Below, one piece after another: positions 59,298-64,000 of a DNA stretch of 64,000 nucleotides. This DNA is from Diplonema japonicum. Taxonomy: Eukaryota; Euglenozoa; Diplonemea; Diplonemida; Diplonemidae. Positions within the stretch are counted from its first letter, which is position 1. Each line of letters starts with the position of its first letter. Below the pieces are notes generated by a model that ran no database searches, had not been told where the DNA came from, and saw nothing but the letters and a program-made list of their open reading frames with translations. The stretch lies in contig OZ025722.1 in NCBI GenBank assembly GCA_964019335.1, positions 372,001 through 436,000 of the forward strand, given 5' to 3'. Position numbers and translations under genes: made by a program.

Positions 59298-60950
59298 ATG
59301 GCAACTGTAGAGGAGCTGCAAAATAGAATCCTGGATAAACAACAGGAGGTATGGCAATTGCGTTGTGTATCACTCCTCACAGATCGAGAGGCTAGAGGTA
59401 CTCCTGGAGAGGCGAAAGCATGACCTCGATACTGAGTCGCAGACCATTCAGGACCTGGAGATTATGATGGGGGTATGTTGCGGGGACAAAACGCATAATT
59501 AACCTCACAGACAAGCAACGTGCCCTCGCTTAGAGAACTGGGGAAGGAAGTAGCGCCCGAGGACTTCCTTGACATGATCAACAGGCTTGAGAACAAGCTG
59601 AAGCTGCAGCAAATGAGGTCTGCAGCCATCTCGAAAGATGTCAATGAGTCGCGCCTCATGAACAGGCAGGTGGAAGATGTCATCCAGAGCCTAGACGAGG
59701 AAGCCCAGAGGATCAAGGCGATCACGGGTTACAAAGGGCCTGAGCTGTCCAGCAACAACGTTCACATTTGTACCAAGCTGTCCCCGCCTGAGCAGCAGCT
59801 ATTATTCCAGGTGTGTTTACTCTTTTGCTTTTGCTGATAAACCCTTCGCAGGAGCTGAGAATTCTCTCTGCTAAGATAAAAGAGGAAATACGTGCGACAA
59901 AGGTGTTGCTGGATCAGAAGACAAAGGTGATCGAAGGCTTCACGAAAAGGGAAGACAATCTGGCAGAGCTACAGGAGAAAGTGTTCGAGTTGAGGAACGA
60001 GCTGAACGCGAAGAACAACGAGCTGCACAATGTGAACGAGGAGCACGAGTACTACAGAAAGGAGCACTTGAAGGCGGACAGAATGATCGCAAAGTTGGAG
60101 AATGAGAACGGGAGCGGATGCTTGTCGTCGCTAATGCAAGACAAGCTGTTCTTGAAGGCGAAGATCTACGAGCATGTGGACATGAGGAGGACGCAAGACA
60201 AGGCAATCAAGGCGCAGTCCTTCAGGCTGGCACACCTGCAGATGAGAGCTGACATGATCACAAATGCTGTAGCAGATCTGAAGATGACAGAGATCGTGTC
60301 TTCAAAGCTGAAGGGAACGCTTGCCCCTGTGGAGGAACCTGTGTGCTCGCTTGACATCGAGACCATCCTCCCGTCTGACGAGACTATCGACGTGGCGCTC
60401 TACGAACTGCTGTGCCGCGACGTGGAAGCAATCAACAACTCCATTGGCCTCAAGGACATTATCCTTCTGGAGAAGGAGGCAACCATTGAGGCCTTGGAAG
60501 AGAAGGTCGAAAGGGTGCTCTACACCAACGAGGAGGACTTCATAGCGAAGAACGATGACGTGCTCACTCTGCAGCACGACGTGAAGCAGCTGCACAGGGT
60601 ATGGAAACGCACTGAAATGCAACCCCTCAACAGGAAGTCTGGAATGACAGAGAGGCGTACCAGCAAGAGATCGCTGAACTCAGGAAGAATAAGACAGAAG
60701 CACAAAAGAAACTTGTGAAGGTCAGGAAATCAGTGAGGAGCCAAAGCGGTAGGTAGTTTCTCACTCCCCGTCCCTGTATTACCTGAGCCTGCTATCGCCT
60801 TCTTCCTTTTTTATTTTTATTTTAGTGTATTAACCGTTTTCTTGTACGAACCCCTTCCCTCCCCCCACCCCATTGTTCTCCTTCCCTTGTCAATGTTTCC
60901 CCGATTCCCCCGCAGCAGAGGATGAAGAAAACAAGGTTAAAGAAGAATAA
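59298..60950 (+). CDS. Coiled-coil protein with six exons and very short introns
   Basis: Exons are 59298-59348, 59383-59472, 59511-59810, 59852-60598, 60634-60748 and 60916-60950. They join to 445 residues without a frame break. Introns are 34, 38, 41, 35 and 167 nt, all GT-AG. The protein is helical and heptad-rich almost throughout (VEELQNRILDKQQEIERLEV; REDNLAELQEKVFELRNELN), with an acidic/basic tail. Such proteins are often axonemal (CCDC/CFAP type), but I cannot name the orthologue. The exon structure is inferred from frame and heptad continuity. Without splicing, the gene would appear as two or three unrelated fragments. Confidence 0.85.
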
Positions 60951-61101
60951 CCTTGAAGCCGTTCCTTGGCTCTAGTGCAGGAGGTTGTGGGAATCTGGTA
61001 TGTATGTATGTCTGGTTTCCCTACTACGAGCCTCGACTCCCTCAATTTCTTGTATTGCTTTCTATTCAAGTATGCACCCTTCTTACACAGGCATCAAAAA
61101 A

Positions 61102-63075
61102 ATGGCAAAATCTAAAAAAGCTCAAACGAGAGTGTTTGAAGAAGCACCCGTCGTCGACGTGCCTGTGGAGTGTTTGTTGGGCGGCAGCGACAAATGCGAC
61201 TTCTCTGACTACGTGGTGAAGTCGAAAGGCGAGTTCGATGTGCAGAAGGAGACGGTGGCACTCCCTGCGGAGTACAAGGACATAGTAGTAGAAGAAGAGG
61301 AAGAGGAGCCTGTTGAAACCCGCAGACCCTCGCAGAGCCACGACTACAGTGTGCGCCAAGCAAAGGTGCCCACCCCAGCGGCCATCCACTCGACCCCCTC
61401 CCACACTTCCTTCCACATGACTAACGACTACATCAACGACTACGACATGATCCATGGCCAGCCTGTTTGCGGCGACTGGAGGAAGCTGGGTTCTTGCAAA
61501 AGAGAGATGTGCCGCTACGTCCACGTGGACCCCACCAAGAGGCCTCCGAAGCAGCACAAGCCTGCCGTCCGCGAGGTTCCATGCAGGTACTATGCCCAAG
61601 GAAATTGCACCAAGGGTCACCAGTGCCCCTTCTCTCACTCCTCCTACGGTGGGTACGGCGACAGTAGTATGTCGTCGCACTCGCCCTACGACAGCTCCCA
61701 CATGTGGGACAGCCCGTACCACTCGTCGATGCACATGGGGATGGGGATGGGGATGAACAGCATGAGCATGATGAACCCTATGACTTACCAGGCTTATAAC
61801 GGCTACGGCGGCTATGCTCCTTCAACTCCTTCGGCTACTCACCAAGAAGAAATCCCTCCTCACCCTGACTGGCAGGGGCCTGGCTGGACCAAGGGAAACA
61901 CGACAAGCAGCACCACCCAACGCCAACAAGAGGAAAAGCCAGTGTACAAGGACGACGGCTCGGAGATGGTGACCAAGGTGCGAACGAAGCTTGCGGCACA
62001 GGAGACGCTCATTTTGTCTTCTGTCATTCTAGCGGCCTTTGACTGGAGTGAGGACGACATGAGCATGCTGCTTGGCCTGGGGACCAACAGCATCGGTCTG
62101 ACGAGGTTCAAGAGCGTTCTCGTGAAGAGATCGATTAGGCACTGCAGAGAGGCAGGACATGCCAATGCTATCGCGAATCTGATTGATTGGGAAAAGAAGC
62201 TCCTTCCGTGGCTGCCTGAGGTGGAGGGCGACTTTGCGAAGTACTTCGAGAGCAACCTGTGCTCCAGGATTGTCGAAGTGCTGCGCTGCATGGCGGCGTC
62301 GCCGTCTTCTAGGTTTAGAATTCCAGACGATTCGTGCGTGGAGGCGGCGAAGTCTGACCCTGCGGCAGTGCTGCTGACCTACTGGCAGCCACACAGCTCG
62401 AGGCTTATGCGCAATGACATGCTGAAGGAGTGGCCGGAGGCCGACCTGTCGTGTTTGGAGCCGATGCCAGCTGACCCGCATGCTGTTTTCACGCATACAT
62501 CTGAGATCTCGTGGACGCCTTCCGTGCACAGCTCATGGCCCGTCACTTTCAGGGGCAGGACGAGGGCCCTCTTGAAGGCAACTATGATGAGGAAGTACAT
62601 GAAGATGGACCTTCCGCTGTTAGGTATTTGCAAGCATCAACCATCTCATAAAATAAAACAAAAATACAACAGGCAGCGTACTCTCCTTCCTGCCGCCTGT
62701 GTGCCCTTGCGATGTTCCCCATGACCCCGAGAACACGAATTTCTTGGACATTGTGTGTGCTGTGCTTGCGCACTACTCGCTGAACGCTCTAGGTGCCACC
62801 GAGGAGTCGCATTCAGTGGTATGTTAAATCACTCTTTTTGTTGTTTTTCTCACCATCTACAGGTGAAGGAGAGGCTTGGAGAGTCCGTGTGGCCTGTCAT
62901 CCTCGGCGTGTTCGGGGAGTCATGCGCCCCCAAGATCACAGGGATGTTCCTGCAGATGGATCCTGAGGACCTTCTGCTTGACATTGTGAACGGGCACCGC
63001 TTCATTGAATCACTGCAAGAGGCATGGAAGGTGTGGGAGAACAGCTCCCAGTCTGGGAGACCAGAAGAGGAATGA
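61102..63075 (+). CDS. CCCH zinc-finger protein with C-terminal MLLE (PABC-like) domain
   Basis: Exons 61102-62623, 62673-62818 and 62863-63075 (introns of 49 and 44 nt) give 626 residues. Two CCCH fingers lie at C123/C132/C137/H141 (C-x8-C-x4-C-x3-H) and C161/C169/C175/H179 (C-x7-C-x5-C-x3-H), which bind RNA. A Met/Ser/Tyr/Gly-rich linker follows, then a helical region of unknown family (320-460). The last 70 residues are an MLLE domain: KERLGESVWPVILGVFGESC followed by KITGMFLQMD, the core that binds PAM2 peptides. In kinetoplastids, gene control is largely post-transcriptional through such proteins. The third exon encodes the MLLE domain alone, so splicing is essential for it. Confidence 0.85.
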
Positions 63076-63439
63076 ACACAAAAAGACGTTTAATTATCAA
63101 TTTCATTAATTAGCCGGGGGGGTTACAAGGGTTTTCTTTGGAATAGTGTTTCACCCCCCCCCCCCCCCCCCTTTTCTTGTTGCAGGCATATTTCTTATCT
63201 TGGGAGGGTGCATATGGTTTGCTTTTCCTTATTCTTTCTTTTTCTCTTTTTATGTATCTATTACTGTGCCTTTTAACATTCCTTTTGTCCAGTGGTGCTA
63301 CTGGAAGTTTACAGTCGTCTACATTTTCCCATCTTGCTCCCCTCCCCATATGTTCCAACGACCCGATATGGTATCATTATGATTTGCATGGTTTGCATTT
63401 TGAACTTTTTATAAATTGGAAAATGCTACATCACAGGTA
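63076..63439. other. Intergenic before the ABC transporter
   Basis: Contains a C run (63154-63172), T-rich DNA and a final acceptor TACATCACAG (63436). No gene recognised. Confidence 0.6.
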
Positions 63440-64000
63440 ATGGATCCATCGATCCTGCTGCCACCCCCGAGGAATGTTCCCGTTGCTGTCCAGGTGTTAT
63501 GGGTGACGCAGAAGAACTTCAAGTTGAAGATGGGAGCAATGGGCGGCTTTATACTGGAGATGCTGCTGCCTGCATTGCTGGCAACAGCCTTGGTGCCTGC
63601 ATGGCTTGCGGCCGACCGTTCGCGTAGGCCTGAGAGGGAGTTTTCAAGCATGCCTGTCATGGACGTGCCCGCCATCATGGAGCCGTATAAATGCGTGGCT
63701 GACGGTGTTTCCATCACGAGTCCCCTGACAGGGCTCTTATACTGCGCTTGCAATACTACTGCCACCTTGCCTTGCATAGGTGTCATGTGCCTGGATACCA
63801 CTGGAGACGCCCTCACCCTCTACGAAATAGCCACCACTTATGAAGGTCCTGTCGTCCCACCTGATCTCGACATCATGATCCTCGTCCAGCAGGCAGGCAA
63901 GCACGGTCTCATCGGTGACGGCTCCTCCATGGGCCATACTTCCTACACCGCCTCCTTCACTGTTGGCACCAAGATAGCGATTTTCAGCGAAATAGGCGGA
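63440..64000 (+). CDS. ABCA-like ABC transporter, 5' part
   Basis: The open frame runs from the first ATG after the acceptor (3 nt leader) through the right edge: 187 codons with no stop. The N-terminus, VLWVTQKNFKLKMGAMGGFI followed by a hydrophobic helix (LEMLLPALLATALVPAWLA), is the pattern of ABCA-type transporters, where a short cytosolic tail leads into membrane helix 1. The extracellular loop then begins (Cys-containing, two Asn glycosylation-like sites). The nucleotide-binding domains would lie beyond the window. The assignment rests on about 60 residues, so it is moderate. Confidence 0.6.
   Translation, partial: MDPSILLPPPRNVPVAVQVLWVTQKNFKLKMGAMGGFILEMLLPALLATALVPAWLAADRSRRPEREFSSMPVMDVPAIMEPYKCVADGVSITSPLTGLLYCACNTTATLPCIGVMCLDTTGDALTLYEIATTYEGPVVPPDLDIMILVQQAGKHGLIGDGSSMGHTSYTASFTVGTKIAIFSEIGG

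Noticed and set aside
1-64000. CRISPR arrays, prokaryotic operons, tRNA or rRNA genes
   Set aside because: None found; the gene structure is eukaryotic.

Overview
The window looks like nuclear DNA of a euglenozoan protist, most likely a diplonemid or a close relative. Every intact gene I can support (2.1 kb to the right edge) lies on the + strand. Nearly every start codon sits 3-20 nt behind a pyrimidine tract ending in AG, as expected for spliced-leader trans-splicing of a polycistronic transcript. Several genes also carry conventional GT-AG cis-introns, mostly 34-53 nt. An IMP dehydrogenase ends in AKM, a PTS1-like tripeptide that fits glycosomal targeting. Intergenic DNA is full of homopolymer tracts of 15-35 bases. 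The standard code is used, with all three stops. The organism assignment is inference; no rRNA, spliced-leader gene or other diagnostic RNA is present.

Layout. 0-2.1 kb: homopolymer-rich DNA and a TA-flanked element with inverted ends that carries a 208-codon ORF. 2.1-6.4 kb: a cytochrome b5 front-end desaturase, a 55-residue protein, and a presenilin with an N-terminal PDZ-like domain. 7.0-23.1 kb: five tandem copies of a PB1 / coiled-coil / Glu-Lys-rich / WD40 protein. Four are intact and the fifth is broken by a 4-bp deletion. A 1.19-kb spacer is duplicated in front of copies 4 and 5, and a 3.4-kb non-LTR retrotransposon sits between them with a clean target-site duplication. 23.1-27.7 kb: a graveyard of minus-strand DNA transposons (one piggyBac-like, two pogo/Tigger-like) and a palindrome with arms of about 210 bp.

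27.7-64 kb: a dense one-way array. In order: a small type I membrane protein; proteasome alpha4 (3 introns); a CAMK-like kinase; an F-box-like protein; a four-CBS protein; a protein with degenerate cyclic-nucleotide-binding folds; an ARM-like repeat protein; IMP dehydrogenase (41-nt intron); an IQ-motif protein; a multi-spanning membrane protein with a lipase-3-like tail; a SHIPPO/ODF3-like flagellar protein; a short-chain dehydrogenase; a Thg1-like enzyme; a kaptin-like protein; a cyclic-nucleotide-binding-like/mitochondrial-carrier fusion; a PSI-like receptor; a RanBP2 zinc-finger protein; a PPR-like protein; a six-exon coiled-coil protein; a CCCH zinc-finger protein with a C-terminal MLLE domain; and the 5' end of an ABCA-like transporter.

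Neighbours do not form a pathway, as is usual for euglenozoan polycistrons, where order reflects co-transcription rather than function. The most notable items are the fusions (PDZ-presenilin, CNBD-carrier, CCCH-MLLE), the very small cis-introns, the kaptin-like protein, and the WD40 array with its datable retrotransposon insertion.
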